Assembly: GCA_963831235.1 (NCBI GenBank) | Contig: CAWHPS010000057.1 | Coordinates: 99,003-163,002, forward strand | DNA length: 64,000 nucleotides | Source: CAWHPS01 sp963831235 | GTDB taxonomy: Bacteria > Fibrobacterota > OXYB2-FULL-49-7 > JAEUSG01 | Direction of reading: 5' to 3' | In this document: in pieces, positions 27,773 through 36,498 of the stretch | Position numbering within the stretch: the first letter of the stretch is position 1 | How the letters are laid out: the number at the start of each line of letters is the position of its first letter | The notes under the pieces: model-generated | The model's input: only the letters and a program-made list of their open reading frames with translations | Database searches by the model: none | What the model was told of the DNA's origin: nothing | Translations under genes and position numbers: made by a program

Positions 27773-28579
27773 ATGAAAATACTTTTTGTCGCGGATATCT
27801 TTGGAAATGCCGGAAAAAGAGTTTTGTCCTCGCTCCTGCCGGTACTGCGTAAGGAATATTCCATTGACGTATGTATTGCCAATGGTGAAAATATCGCCGG
27901 CGGCAGGGGCATAACAAAAAATCTTATCGGCAAACTCAGACGATTCGGCGTTGATGTTGTTACAAGCGGGAACCATATTTGGGACAACAAGGACGGCCTC
28001 CAATGCCTTGAAACAGAACCCTATCTCCTAAGGCCCCTTAATTATCCCGCTGGAAACCCTGGAAAAGGGTCTGTGGTTTTTCATTTGCAGGATGGCCGGA
28101 CACTTGGAATAATAAATCTTCAGGGCCGCACATTCATGTATCCCATTGATTGTCCTTTCAGGACAGGTCTTGTTGAGATCAACAAACTCAAATCCCAGAC
28201 CGATATTATTTTTGTGGACTTTCATGCTGAAGCCACATCTGAAAAAGTCGCGCTTGGCCATTATTTCGACGGCAAGGTTTCAGCAGTCATAGGAACACAC
28301 ACTCATGTGCAGACAGCTGATGAAAGAATTCTAAGCGGGGGCACGGCTTATTTATCTGATGTGGGAATGACAGGCCCTCATAATTCGGTCATTGGAATGA
28401 AGAAAGAGGCTGTGATAAGGAAATTCTTATATGAAATCCCCGCCCGTTTTGAGCCTTCAGATGAGGAACTTGTTTTTAACGGGGTTGTAATAGAGGTTGA
28501 CGATACGACTTACAAGGCAATAAAAATCGAAAGAATCATAAGGAAATATGTTGGCGGGGGAGACGAAGATAAGGATTGA
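27773..28579 (+). CDS. ymdB: YmdB-family metallophosphoesterase
   Basis: A 268-residue binuclear metallophosphoesterase of the TIGR00282/YmdB family; the Bacillus protein hydrolyses 2',3'-cyclic nucleotides. Metal-binding motifs: FVADIFGNAGKR at 5-16, NGENIAGGRG near 38-47, SGNHIWDN near 66-73, DFHAEATSEK near 147-156 and GTHTHVQTAD near 172-181. It follows rny, the same neighbour order as in Bacillus (rny-ymdB), which supports a shared RNA-turnover role. Confidence 0.92.
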   Translation: MKILFVADIFGNAGKRVLSSLLPVLRKEYSIDVCIANGENIAGGRGITKNLIGKLRRFGVDVVTSGNHIWDNKDGLQCLETEPYLLRPLNYPAGNPGKGSVVFHLQDGRTLGIINLQGRTFMYPIDCPFRTGLVEINKLKSQTDIIFVDFHAEATSEKVALGHYFDGKVSAVIGTHTHVQTADERILSGGTAYLSDVGMTGPHNSVIGMKKEAVIRKFLYEIPARFEPSDEELVFNGVVIEVDDTTYKAIKIERIIRKYVGGGDEDKD

Positions 28580-28580
28580 A

Positions 28581-28652
28581 CCTCACCCCTTTTTCCCCTC
28601 TCCTGTGATACTTTAAACTTGAATCAAAGCGCACAGGAGAGGGGGCACTGGT
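28581..28652. repeat. GC-rich palindromic repeat (copy 1)
   Basis: CCTCACCCC then CCCCTCTCCTGTG (28595-28607), a 24-nt spacer, and the exact inverse CACAGGAGAGGGG (28632-28644). Same family as the copies at 30739, 30907 and 44726. It lies between ymdB and folD. Confidence 0.8.
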
Positions 28653-28681
28653 GTTAAAAGCATACGAAAGAGGCAAAAAAT

Positions 28682-29560
28682 ATGGCAAAATTAATTGACG
28701 GGAAAATGATAGCAGAAGAGATGCGCAAGGAATTCTCAGTAAGAATAGCAGCATTGAAGGCAAAAGGACATACACCCGGACTTGCGGTTGTGCTGGTCGG
28801 GACGGATCCGGGTTCTGAAGTGTATGTGCGCATGAAGGGCAAGGCATGCGAGGACCTTGGAATGTATTCCGAAACCCACAAGCTGCCAAAAGACACATCA
28901 GAAAAAGATCTTTTAAGCCTCATTGACAGACTCAATTCGGATGATCGTATTGACGGGATTCTTGTTCAGCATCCAATACCAAATGTAAAGGACGAAGGTG
29001 TTGTATTCAACCGTATTCTACCTGAAAAGGATGTGGATTGCTTTAATGCTATTAATGTTGGAAAACTGGTGCAAGGTGAAGGTTATTTTTTTCCCTGTAC
29101 GCCGGCCGGGGTGGTTGAACTTTTAAGGCGTTATAAAATAAACCCCAAGGGAAAACATGCGGTTGTTGTGGGCAGATCTAACATTGTCGGCAAGCCTGTT
29201 GCAAACATGCTTCTCCAAAAGGTCGAAGGCGGGAATGCAACCGTCACGGTCGTACATACCGGAACAGCTGATGTTGCGTTTCACACACGACAGGCTGATA
29301 TTCTTATCGTAGCCGCAGGAAGGGCCAATTATATCAAAGGCGATATGATTAAAGACGGAGCTGTTGTAATTGATGTTGGGGCCAACCGTATAGAAGACAA
29401 GACAAAGAAAGCCGGTTACAGGCAGGTCGGTGACTGCGAATTCTCTTCATGCGAGAAAAAGGCTTCATATATAACACCTGTTCCAGGTGGGGTTGGGCCC
29501 ATGACAATAACCATGCTCCTCAATAACACGATTTTTTCTTCGGAGAAAAGGTTTGCCTGA
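28682..29560 (+). CDS. folD: Methylenetetrahydrofolate dehydrogenase/cyclohydrolase FolD
   Basis: Bifunctional enzyme converting 5,10-methylene-THF to 10-formyl-THF for purine and formyl-Met synthesis. 292 residues: catalytic YVRMKGKACEDLG near 40-52, GILVQHPIP near 77-85, KDVDCFNAINVG near 102-113, PCTPAGVVELL near 122-132, and the NADP loop VVVGRSNIVGKPVANMLL near 147-164. PVPGGVGPMTITMLL is near the C-terminus. It overlaps xseA by 8 nt. Confidence 0.96.
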   Translation: MAKLIDGKMIAEEMRKEFSVRIAALKAKGHTPGLAVVLVGTDPGSEVYVRMKGKACEDLGMYSETHKLPKDTSEKDLLSLIDRLNSDDRIDGILVQHPIPNVKDEGVVFNRILPEKDVDCFNAINVGKLVQGEGYFFPCTPAGVVELLRRYKINPKGKHAVVVGRSNIVGKPVANMLLQKVEGGNATVTVVHTGTADVAFHTRQADILIVAAGRANYIKGDMIKDGAVVIDVGANRIEDKTKKAGYRQVGDCEFSSCEKKASYITPVPGGVGPMTITMLLNNTIFSSEKRFA

Positions 29561-30803
29561 GCCTTTAACCGTATATCAGCTTACTCTTCGGATAAAGGAA
29601 AGCCTGGAAACATCCTTTGCGGGAATCCTTGTCACCGGAGAGATTTCCAATTTTATTGACCATACATCCGGCCATATCTACTTCACACTTAAAGACGAGA
29701 AAAGCCAGATCAAATGCACATTATGGAAATGGCAACGCGGCATTCTTAAATTCGAGCCTGAAGACGGGATGAAGGTTATCATAGGAGGTTCTGTCAGGGT
29801 TTATGAAAAGGGTGGACAGTATCAGGTCAATGTTTCGGCAATCGAACCTTCCGGAATCGGTGCGCTTCAGCTTTGCTTCGAGAAATTAAAAGAGAAACTC
29901 GCACTTGAAGGGCTGTTTGACCAGGCACACAAACGCCCAATTCCGGCTTTTCCCGAACGTATAGGCGTTGTAACATCAAGGACTGGCGCTGCACTTCATG
30001 ATATTGTAACAGTGCTCAAACGGCGCATGCCGTCAATATCAATAGTGCTTAGGCCGGTCAAGGTGCAAGGGGATGGGGCCGGCGAGGAGATTGCTCTTGC
30101 AATAAGGGAATTCAACGAATATGGAAACGTTGATGTTCTTATTGTTGGACGGGGCGGTGGTTCGCTTGAGGATCTTTTTGCCTTTAACGAAGAGGTTGTG
30201 GCGCGTGCAATATACTCATCATCTATTCCAATTATTTCCGCGGTAGGGCATGAGGTTGATTATACCATAGCTGATTTTACAGCGGACCTTCGTGCACCAA
30301 CCCCTTCTGCCGCGGCAGAGATGGCAGTTCCTGATCGCGATGGACTTATCCTTCAGGTAAAGGCCATGTCCGATTCGCTGGCAAGCAATTTAAAAGGGGT
30401 ACTTGAGTCTGCAAGGGAAAAGCTGCGAAGATTGTCCCAAAGCACGGTCTTTACAAGGCCTCATGTGATGATTGAATCCTTTGTCCAGAACCTGGACGAT
30501 AGGGTAAGGATACTCGACCTTGAGTTTAACAGGGTGTTCGAGAAAACAAAAAGCCGCCTGAATAATGCTGCTGGAAAACTGGAAATCCTAAACCCCCTTA
30601 AAACACTTGTACGAGGTTATTCCATTACCAGGCAGAATGGGACCGTGCTATCTGATGCCGGACGAATTGTTCCAGGCTCTGAGGTTGAAACCATTCTTGC
30701 CAAGGGTAGGTTTTATAGCAAGGTGGAAAGGGTTCGAACCCTCACCCCCTACCCCCTCTCCCATTTGATAATAATATTTTTTGAAGGGAGAGGGGGAGAA
30801 TAA
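29553..30803 (+). CDS. xseA: Exodeoxyribonuclease VII large subunit
   Basis: Large subunit of the single-strand exonuclease ExoVII. OB-fold at 1-105 (LVTGEISNFIDHTSGHIYFTLKD), catalytic domain about 110-330 (RIGVVTSRTGAALHDI, VGRGGGSLEDLFAFN, SAVGHEVDYTIADFTADLRAPTPSAAAE). Starts at a TTG (29553) with GGAG upstream, overlapping folD. The last 22 residues (RTLTPYPLSHL onwards) are translated from a GC-rich palindromic repeat that replaced the natural stop. Confidence 0.94.
   Translation: MPEPLTVYQLTLRIKESLETSFAGILVTGEISNFIDHTSGHIYFTLKDEKSQIKCTLWKWQRGILKFEPEDGMKVIIGGSVRVYEKGGQYQVNVSAIEPSGIGALQLCFEKLKEKLALEGLFDQAHKRPIPAFPERIGVVTSRTGAALHDIVTVLKRRMPSISIVLRPVKVQGDGAGEEIALAIREFNEYGNVDVLIVGRGGGSLEDLFAFNEEVVARAIYSSSIPIISAVGHEVDYTIADFTADLRAPTPSAAAEMAVPDRDGLILQVKAMSDSLASNLKGVLESAREKLRRLSQSTVFTRPHVMIESFVQNLDDRVRILDLEFNRVFEKTKSRLNNAAGKLEILNPLKTLVRGYSITRQNGTVLSDAGRIVPGSEVETILAKGRFYSKVERVRTLTPYPLSHLIIIFFEGRGGE
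30739..30798. repeat. GC-rich palindromic repeat (copy 2) inside the xseA 3' end
   Basis: CCCTCACCCCC and CCCCCTCTCCC (to 30762) face GGGAGAGGGGG (30786-30796). It forms the end of the xseA reading frame. Confidence 0.8.
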
Positions 30804-30906
30804 GAAAATATATGATGCAAAATGATAAAATAAAAAAAGCTTTTTCACGACAATCCATATTTTATAGAATCAGAAATAACCAAAAAACTTTAAATAAATC
30901 ATTGTC

Positions 30907-30968
30907 TTCTCCCCTTCTCCCTTCCATTATTTATATTTCAGATGGGAGAGGGGGCGGGGGGTGAGGGT
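30907..30968. repeat. GC-rich palindromic repeat (copy 3) before xseB
   Basis: TCTCCCCTTCTCCC faces GGGAGAGGGGGCGGGG followed by GTGAGGGT. With copy 2 it brackets about 110 bp of AT-rich DNA between xseA and xseB. It supplies a false in-frame start (30942) for xseB. Confidence 0.75.
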
Positions 30969-30977
30969 CTAAAAAAC

Positions 30978-31232
30978 ATGTCTGTTAAGTCATTTGAGAA
31001 ATCAATGGTGCGGCTCGAGGAAATAGTTGAAAAAATGGAGTCAGGAGACCTTACCCTCGACGAGGCAATGAGTTTTTACGAGGAAGGGATAAAGCTTTCG
31101 AGGTTCTGTTATTCAAAACTTTCCGAAGCTGAAAAAAAGATAGAAAAGTTGGTTAAGAAAGACGGGAAATCCGGGATAGAAGAACTTCAAACCGAAGAAC
31201 TGGATCTTTTTAAAAATGGAAACGATTCTTAA
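30978..31232 (+). CDS. xseB: Exodeoxyribonuclease VII small subunit
   Basis: 84 residues with the XseB pattern: SFEKSMVRLEEIVEKMESGDLTLDE, then AMSFYEEGIKLSRFC. It binds several copies per XseA. I use ATG 30978; the extra residues from 30942 (GEGAGGEG) come from the palindromic repeat. It overlaps ispA by 17 nt. The ribosome site is weak, perhaps because the repeat landed here. Confidence 0.93.
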   Translation: MSVKSFEKSMVRLEEIVEKMESGDLTLDEAMSFYEEGIKLSRFCYSKLSEAEKKIEKLVKKDGKSGIEELQTEELDLFKNGNDS

Positions 31233-32088
31233 AAAATATTTCAAAGAAAAATCAATTATTGTTGACAGGCACCTTCGAAAACTGCTTCCCCTTGAAGGAA
31301 AATATCCTTCAACAATCCACAAGGCAATGCGCTATTCAATATTTGCCGGGGGGAAGAGGCTTCGCCCAATCCTTGCTGTTGCATCTTTTGAGCTTTGCGG
31401 CGGGAAGGGGGATAAGGTTTATCCGGCAGCATGCGCTCTTGAAATGATGCACACATTCTCTCTAATCCACGATGATCTGCCCTGCATGGATGACGATGAT
31501 TTCCGGAGGGGAAAGCCAACCAGCCACAAAATGTTCGGAGAGGCCATGGCTGTTCTTGCCGGTGATGCCTTATGCATTCACGCATACGAAATACTTGGGC
31601 GTTATAATAATCTTCCCATTGTTGAACTTATAAGTAAAGCCCTCGGCACATCCGGAATGTTAGGCGGCCAGGTTGTTGATATTGAATCCGAAGGCAAAGA
31701 TGATATTGACAAAAAGACCCTCAAATTCATCCATATCCATAAGACAGAGGCCCTTATCACGACCTCTTTGTTGACAGGTGCTATAATTGCAGGGGCTGAT
31801 AAAAAGACTCAGAAGCTTATTAGGGAATATGGGAGATGCATTGGACTCGCTTTTCAGATTGTTGATGATATACTTGATGTGGTTGGGACAACTGAAAAAC
31901 TTGGAAAAGACGCGGGGTCGGATCTTGAAAATAAAAAAGCCACTTACCCTCGTCTTTACGGCCTTGAAAATTCCATGGTTGAAGCAAGAAGTTTAACAGA
32001 TAAAGCCAAGCTTATTATAGCACCGTTTAAAAATAAAGGGCTTGTGCTTTCAGCATTGGCGGATTTTATTGTAGAGCGGGTAAATTAA
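31216..32088 (+). CDS. ispA: Farnesyl/geranyl diphosphate synthase
   Basis: Condenses isopentenyl and allylic diphosphates for quinone and undecaprenyl carrier synthesis. 290 residues with the first Asp-rich motif DDLPCMDDDD near 92-101, GGKRLRP near 45-51, and the second motif QIVDDILDVVG near 213-223. The two-residue insertion in the first motif is typical of bacterial type II farnesyl synthases. It sits between xseB and dxs, the common xseA-xseB-ispA-dxs order. Confidence 0.95.
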   Translation: METILKKYFKEKSIIVDRHLRKLLPLEGKYPSTIHKAMRYSIFAGGKRLRPILAVASFELCGGKGDKVYPAACALEMMHTFSLIHDDLPCMDDDDFRRGKPTSHKMFGEAMAVLAGDALCIHAYEILGRYNNLPIVELISKALGTSGMLGGQVVDIESEGKDDIDKKTLKFIHIHKTEALITTSLLTGAIIAGADKKTQKLIREYGRCIGLAFQIVDDILDVVGTTEKLGKDAGSDLENKKATYPRLYGLENSMVEARSLTDKAKLIIAPFKNKGLVLSALADFIVERVN

Positions 32089-33959
32089 TGGCACTATTAG
32101 ATGGCATTCATTCTCCGGATGATTTCCGGGGCTTTACACTTGAACAATTAAAAGCGCTCTCCGCTGAGGTGCGGGAACGTATTTTAAGTGTTGTTTCCGA
32201 AACAGGCGGTCACCTTGCAAGCAGCCTCGGGGCTGTTGAACTTACGGTGGCTTTACATTATGCATACGATACTCCTTACGACAAAATCATATGGGATGTG
32301 GGCCATCAATGCTACGCGCACAAAATACTTACAGGCCGAAATGCCCAGTTCCCAACAATCCGCCAGCAGGGCGGGCTCTCCGGTTTTCCCCGCACATCTG
32401 AAAGCCCCTACGATGTATTCGACGTTGGCCATGCAAGCACATCCATATCCGTTGCTTTAGGTCTTGTTGAGGCAAGGGGCATTCGTAAAGAGGATTATGA
32501 TGTTGTTGCAGTAATTGGTGATGGTTCCATGACAGGTGGGCTTGCGTTTGAAGGTTTAAACAATGCCGGAGTGCTTAAAAAAAATATCACGGTAATTTTA
32601 AACGACAACAAGATGTCTATTTCGCCAAATGTGGGCGCCATTGCCTCATATCTTACAAGGGTCATCTCGGATTCACGCTATAATAAACTTAAGGGCGACA
32701 TCTGGGAGATGACCGGGAAAATGAAGACGCTCGGATCAGGTATAAGAACAATAGCTTCCCGTGTGGAGGACACTATAAAAGGGGCCCTTTTACCAGGGAG
32801 ACTTTTTGCTGACCTCGGGTTCCGTTATTTTGGGCCGATTGACGGACACAATATCGAGGAAATGACGTCATTGTTCAACAACATACGTAAAAATATTCAA
32901 GGCCCGGTTTTGATTCATGTCATAACAAAAAAGGGCAAAGGCTACAAGCATGCTGAAAAGAATGCTCCAAAGTTTCATGGCATAGGCGGTTTTGAAATGG
33001 ACACTGGTGAGGCTTATAAAAAAAGCGAGTTGCCCACATATTCTTCTGTTTTCGGAAACACCCTTATACGAATCGCTGAGCAGGATAATCGAATCGTAGG
33101 CATTACAGCTGCCATGCCAACAGGTACAGGGCTTGATGAATTCGGCAAGCGTTTTCCTGATCGCTATTTTGATGTTGGGATTGCGGAAAGCCATGCTGTA
33201 ACATTTGCAGGAGGCCTTGCCAAAAGCGGGATGAGGCCTGTTGTTGTCATGTACTCCACATTTCTTCAGCGTGCTTATGATCAGATCATCCATGATGTTG
33301 CACTCCAGAACCTTGATGTGGTCTTTTGTATTGACAGGGCAGGGCTTACACCTGATGACGGCCCGACACATCATGGGGCTTTTGACATGGCATTCTTACG
33401 CCTTATTCCGAATGTTACAATCATGGCTCCAAAGGATGAAAATGAACTTCAACAGATGCTATGGACGGCTCTCCACATGAAAGGACCTGTATTCATCCGT
33501 TATCCCAAAGGGTATGCGCTTGGAGTTCCAATGGAAGAGAACTTCAAGGCACTTCCAATAGGGGAACCGGAAATAGTAAAACAGGGTCAAAATATCCTTA
33601 TTCTCTCTATCGGTGAAATGGTGGGAAGCGCGCTTGATGTTGGGAAAGAACTTGAAAAAGACGGCCTGTCCCCGACCATTGTCAACATGCGATTTGTCAA
33701 GCCGATCTCAAAAGAAAAATTAAAATCCCTGGTGGATGCCTATAAATATGTGTTTACAATTGAAGCAGGGACTATTATTGGCGGGCTTGGAAGCGCTGTT
33801 TTGGAGTTTATGGATTTCAATAATATAATTTCAAAAAAAGTTGAGGTAATCGGATATCCAGATGCTTTTATACCTCATGGAACAAAAACAAAGCTACTTG
33901 AGGAAATCGGTTTATCCGTGCCTCAGATTGCTGATAGAATTCGCAAGACGTTGACTTAA
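32088..33959 (+). CDS. dxs: 1-deoxy-D-xylulose-5-phosphate synthase
   Basis: First enzyme of the MEP isoprenoid pathway, joining pyruvate and glyceraldehyde 3-phosphate with thiamine diphosphate. 623 residues; GHQCYAHKILTGR near 64-76, thiamine-binding GDGSMTGGLAFEGLNNAG near 143-160, IDGHN near 250, then pyrimidine-binding and transketolase C-terminal domains (DRAGLTPDDGPTHHGAFD, RYPKG). Its start overlaps the ispA stop by one base. Confidence 0.96.
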   Translation: MALLDGIHSPDDFRGFTLEQLKALSAEVRERILSVVSETGGHLASSLGAVELTVALHYAYDTPYDKIIWDVGHQCYAHKILTGRNAQFPTIRQQGGLSGFPRTSESPYDVFDVGHASTSISVALGLVEARGIRKEDYDVVAVIGDGSMTGGLAFEGLNNAGVLKKNITVILNDNKMSISPNVGAIASYLTRVISDSRYNKLKGDIWEMTGKMKTLGSGIRTIASRVEDTIKGALLPGRLFADLGFRYFGPIDGHNIEEMTSLFNNIRKNIQGPVLIHVITKKGKGYKHAEKNAPKFHGIGGFEMDTGEAYKKSELPTYSSVFGNTLIRIAEQDNRIVGITAAMPTGTGLDEFGKRFPDRYFDVGIAESHAVTFAGGLAKSGMRPVVVMYSTFLQRAYDQIIHDVALQNLDVVFCIDRAGLTPDDGPTHHGAFDMAFLRLIPNVTIMAPKDENELQQMLWTALHMKGPVFIRYPKGYALGVPMEENFKALPIGEPEIVKQGQNILILSIGEMVGSALDVGKELEKDGLSPTIVNMRFVKPISKEKLKSLVDAYKYVFTIEAGTIIGGLGSAVLEFMDFNNIISKKVEVIGYPDAFIPHGTKTKLLEEIGLSVPQIADRIRKTLT

Positions 33960-34000
33960 AATAAGTTAAGATCATTTCTGGTCCCTGTTTTTATTCAGGT

Positions 34001-34026
34001 AAAGCATAATTCCCGCTTTTTTTTAT
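34001..34026 (+). terminator. Weak terminator after dxs
   Basis: AAAGC and GCTTT pair over a 9-nt loop and are followed by a long T-run. The stem is short, so this is a modest call. Confidence 0.35.
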
Positions 34027-34089
34027 TAAGATTTTCTTTTATCTGGCCGATAAATATTCAAACCATACAAGGAAGTAGGGTTAAATAAC

Positions 34090-34260
34090 ATGGAAGTTAG
34101 AAAAAACAGGTTTGAGACATTCACACCTGAAGAAAAACGAAAATATATTTCCCGCCTGAAAGAGCGTATCCAGTCAGGTTACATGCAATCGGATAAGGTC
34201 CTCGATTTTATCACAGATAAGCTTGCCGGAAGTTTTGAAGACGAACTTGCAAAATACTGA
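34090..34260 (+). CDS. Small FlgM-like protein
   Basis: A 56-residue protein missed by length filters. Its second half (RLKERIQSGYMQSDKVLDFI) matches the C-terminal pattern of FlgM-type anti-sigma-28 factors, a short helix, S/E-G-x-Y and a second helix. AAGGAAG lies upstream. No flagellar genes are nearby, so it may bind another sigma factor or simply share the motif. Tentative. Confidence 0.5.
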   Translation: MEVRKNRFETFTPEEKRKYISRLKERIQSGYMQSDKVLDFITDKLAGSFEDELAKY

Positions 34261-34288
34261 TATCTTCCCACAATAAAAATAATTAGTA

Positions 34289-34331
34289 TTGACTTTTAAA
34301 CATAGTTTGTATATATTTGTACACGTGTACA
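34289..34331 (+). promoter_or_regulatory. Sigma-70 promoter with overlapping palindromic operator
   Basis: TTGACT (34289-34294), a 17-bp spacer and TATATT (34312-34317). A perfect 14-bp palindrome TGTACACGTGTACA (34318-34331) follows directly, covering the expected start of transcription. The adjacent gene is a LacI-type repressor, so autorepression is the simplest reading. Confidence 0.75.
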
Positions 34332-34350
34332 TGTTAAGGGGTAATACTTT

Positions 34351-35352
34351 ATGCCTACCAGAAATGATGTAGCGAGAATAGCCGGGGTCAGTTCGGCCAC
34401 TGTTTCCAGGGTTTATAATGATCAGGGAAATGTATCAGATGAAAAATGCAAACGTGTTCTTAGCGCGGCTAAAAAGATAGGATACATCCCAGATAAGAAT
34501 GCAAGTTCACTTAGACGGAGTGGAAGTGGTGCTATAGCTTTCCTGGAACAGAGCGGAGGAAACGGAATTGCTTATGAGCGCTATTATTCATGGCTGTATG
34601 CAGAAGTAATCCGCTCGGTAAAAGAGGTCATCAATAAATCTCCCTTCAACCTAATCCTTCTTTCAGTTTCAAGCGCCAAAGAAATAAAAGATCTTGTTAA
34701 ACAGAATGTATGCGATGCCATAATATGCCATGAGTTGAGCGACCAATCTTTAATTTCAGCTGTGCAGGGGACAGGCATACCTTCTGTATTTTGTTATCGT
34801 GAATATAATCCTCATTTAAACACGGTGATGCTTGATGAAATATCAGGCGGAACGATAGTGGCGGAACGTTTCAGGGCGGCAGGGGTGATAAAGCCTGCAC
34901 ACATAACCTCTGGCATGAAAACTTCGCGTGTTTGCATGGAACGGTGGCAGGGCTTTTCTAAAATTTATTCTGAAAATAGTACACGTGTTATAAACGGCAA
35001 TTTTGGAATACGTGGGGGTTATGAATCCGCAATGCAGCTTATTCCAGAAATAAAATCTAACAAAATAGACGGTATTTTTGCTGTAAACGATTTAATTGCG
35101 GTTGGGGTTGTTCAGGCGCTTCAAGAAAATAGGATTATGATTCCGGAACAGGTGTCAGTTTGCGGATACGGGAATATACCCTTCATTGATACTCTGACAG
35201 TTGGCCTTACAACCATTGACGAGCAAATGAGCCTAATTTATAAACAAGCAACAGAATTGATTTTAAAAAAACTTAAACAAGGCGGCACATTCCACGAGTT
35301 TGTAAGACCTGTTTTGATGGAACGTGCGTCTGTTAGAAAGGAACCTGTATGA
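34351..35352 (+). CDS. LacI-family transcriptional regulator
   Basis: 333 residues. The N-terminal helix-turn-helix (RNDVARIAGVSSATVSRVYN, residues 4-23) and hinge (NASSLRRSGSGAIAF) are typical of LacI/PurR. The remainder is a periplasmic-binding-like sensor (IDGIFAVNDLIAVGVVQAL, PEQVSVCGYGNIPF). The ligand is unknown. It overlaps the next gene by 4 nt and has a perfect palindrome over its own promoter. Confidence 0.9.
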   Translation: MPTRNDVARIAGVSSATVSRVYNDQGNVSDEKCKRVLSAAKKIGYIPDKNASSLRRSGSGAIAFLEQSGGNGIAYERYYSWLYAEVIRSVKEVINKSPFNLILLSVSSAKEIKDLVKQNVCDAIICHELSDQSLISAVQGTGIPSVFCYREYNPHLNTVMLDEISGGTIVAERFRAAGVIKPAHITSGMKTSRVCMERWQGFSKIYSENSTRVINGNFGIRGGYESAMQLIPEIKSNKIDGIFAVNDLIAVGVVQALQENRIMIPEQVSVCGYGNIPFIDTLTVGLTTIDEQMSLIYKQATELILKKLKQGGTFHEFVRPVLMERASVRKEPV

Positions 35353-36413
35353 AAGTAAATTTTTCGGAGAACAACTGGAAAGAAGTTGAAAAGAACTGGT
35401 CCCTTTTCTGGGAAGGTAAAATGAACAGGGCAATGGTATCTTTAATCATTGCCGATCCGTCGATTCCTCAAATGCAAGGCTTCAATAGGTTTTTTCCTCA
35501 CTATCCTTCTGACTGGTCAATCAACCGTATTATGGAGGTTGAAACACACGAAATGTCAAGATTTCACTTTTTTGGTGATGCTTTTCCAAAAAAGTTTTTG
35601 AATTTTGGACCTGGAAGTATGGCTACGTATATGGGGTCAAGACCGGAATCAACCGAACAATCAGTCTGGTTTCATCCGATAAACAAGCCGATTGATGAAA
35701 TAAAGATACACGCTGATATGAATTCAAAATATGCTGTTCGTGTAAATGATATCCTGGATGCCTGTCTTGCCGCAATGGGAGATCAAGTACAGATTTCATT
35801 CTCGGATATTGGCGGAAATCTTGATTTGCTGGCCGCTTTACGCGGCACCGAAGAACTTCTCATGGATCTTGTTGATAATCCGGATATTGTTGAAAGATTG
35901 TCTAAAGAGATAACATCAGAATGGCTTAGGGTATATGATGCGGAAACTGTGAAAATAAAAAAACACTGCAGAGGATTCGCTGCATGGAGCCCTGCTTTTT
36001 CAAAAGATCCGTGTTACATGATGCAGTGTGACGTTTCCTATATGTTTTCAACTGAAATGTTCGACCGCTTTGTTGTGCCGGACATAGAAAAATGCTGTGA
36101 AAGAATACCCGCTTCAATGTATCATCTTGACGGCAAGGGCGCATTGAAACACCTTGACAGCCTTCTTGCAATAAGGAAACTGAAGCTGATACAATGGATA
36201 CCCGGCGCAGGGCAGCCGGAGTCATCAGAATGGACGGAGGTGCTGGATGGGATACGAAATAGTGGAAAATTATGTGAGCTGCATATAACACCAGAAGCAG
36301 CTCTGAAACTCAAATCTGAACGGGATTTATCAGGATTTCTGATTAATGTCTTGCCGCCCAAGGACATGACTCTTGAATCAGCAAAGCGCCTGGTGGATGA
36401 TTTGATGAGTTGA
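35349..36413 (+). CDS. URO-D-like methyltransferase/decarboxylase family protein
   Basis: A 354-residue protein of the uroporphyrinogen decarboxylase/MtaA-type fold: DIGGNLDLLAALRGTEELLMDLVDNPD near 157-183, FSKDPCYMMQCDVSYMFS near 218-235, MYHLDGKGALKHLD near 257-270 and WIPGAGQPE near 281-289. Members act on haem precursors or on methylated corrinoids. The coupling to a LacI regulator argues for an inducible catabolic or demethylase role, not haem synthesis. Substrate unknown. Confidence 0.75.
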   Translation: MKVNFSENNWKEVEKNWSLFWEGKMNRAMVSLIIADPSIPQMQGFNRFFPHYPSDWSINRIMEVETHEMSRFHFFGDAFPKKFLNFGPGSMATYMGSRPESTEQSVWFHPINKPIDEIKIHADMNSKYAVRVNDILDACLAAMGDQVQISFSDIGGNLDLLAALRGTEELLMDLVDNPDIVERLSKEITSEWLRVYDAETVKIKKHCRGFAAWSPAFSKDPCYMMQCDVSYMFSTEMFDRFVVPDIEKCCERIPASMYHLDGKGALKHLDSLLAIRKLKLIQWIPGAGQPESSEWTEVLDGIRNSGKLCELHITPEAALKLKSERDLSGFLINVLPPKDMTLESAKRLVDDLMS

Positions 36414-36462
36414 CCTATATTGCCGGTTTAAAACACAGTTATGGCAAAATAAAATATTTTCC

Positions 36463-36491
36463 TTGCATCTTTTTTTCTTTTGGTATATATT
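36463..36491 (+). promoter_or_regulatory. lexA promoter
   Basis: TTGCAT (36463-36468), 17-bp spacer, TATATT (36486-36491). The lexA ATG at 36499 falls at the expected transcription start, and no ribosome site precedes it, so the message is probably leaderless. Confidence 0.65.
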
Positions 36492-36498
36492 TTACACC

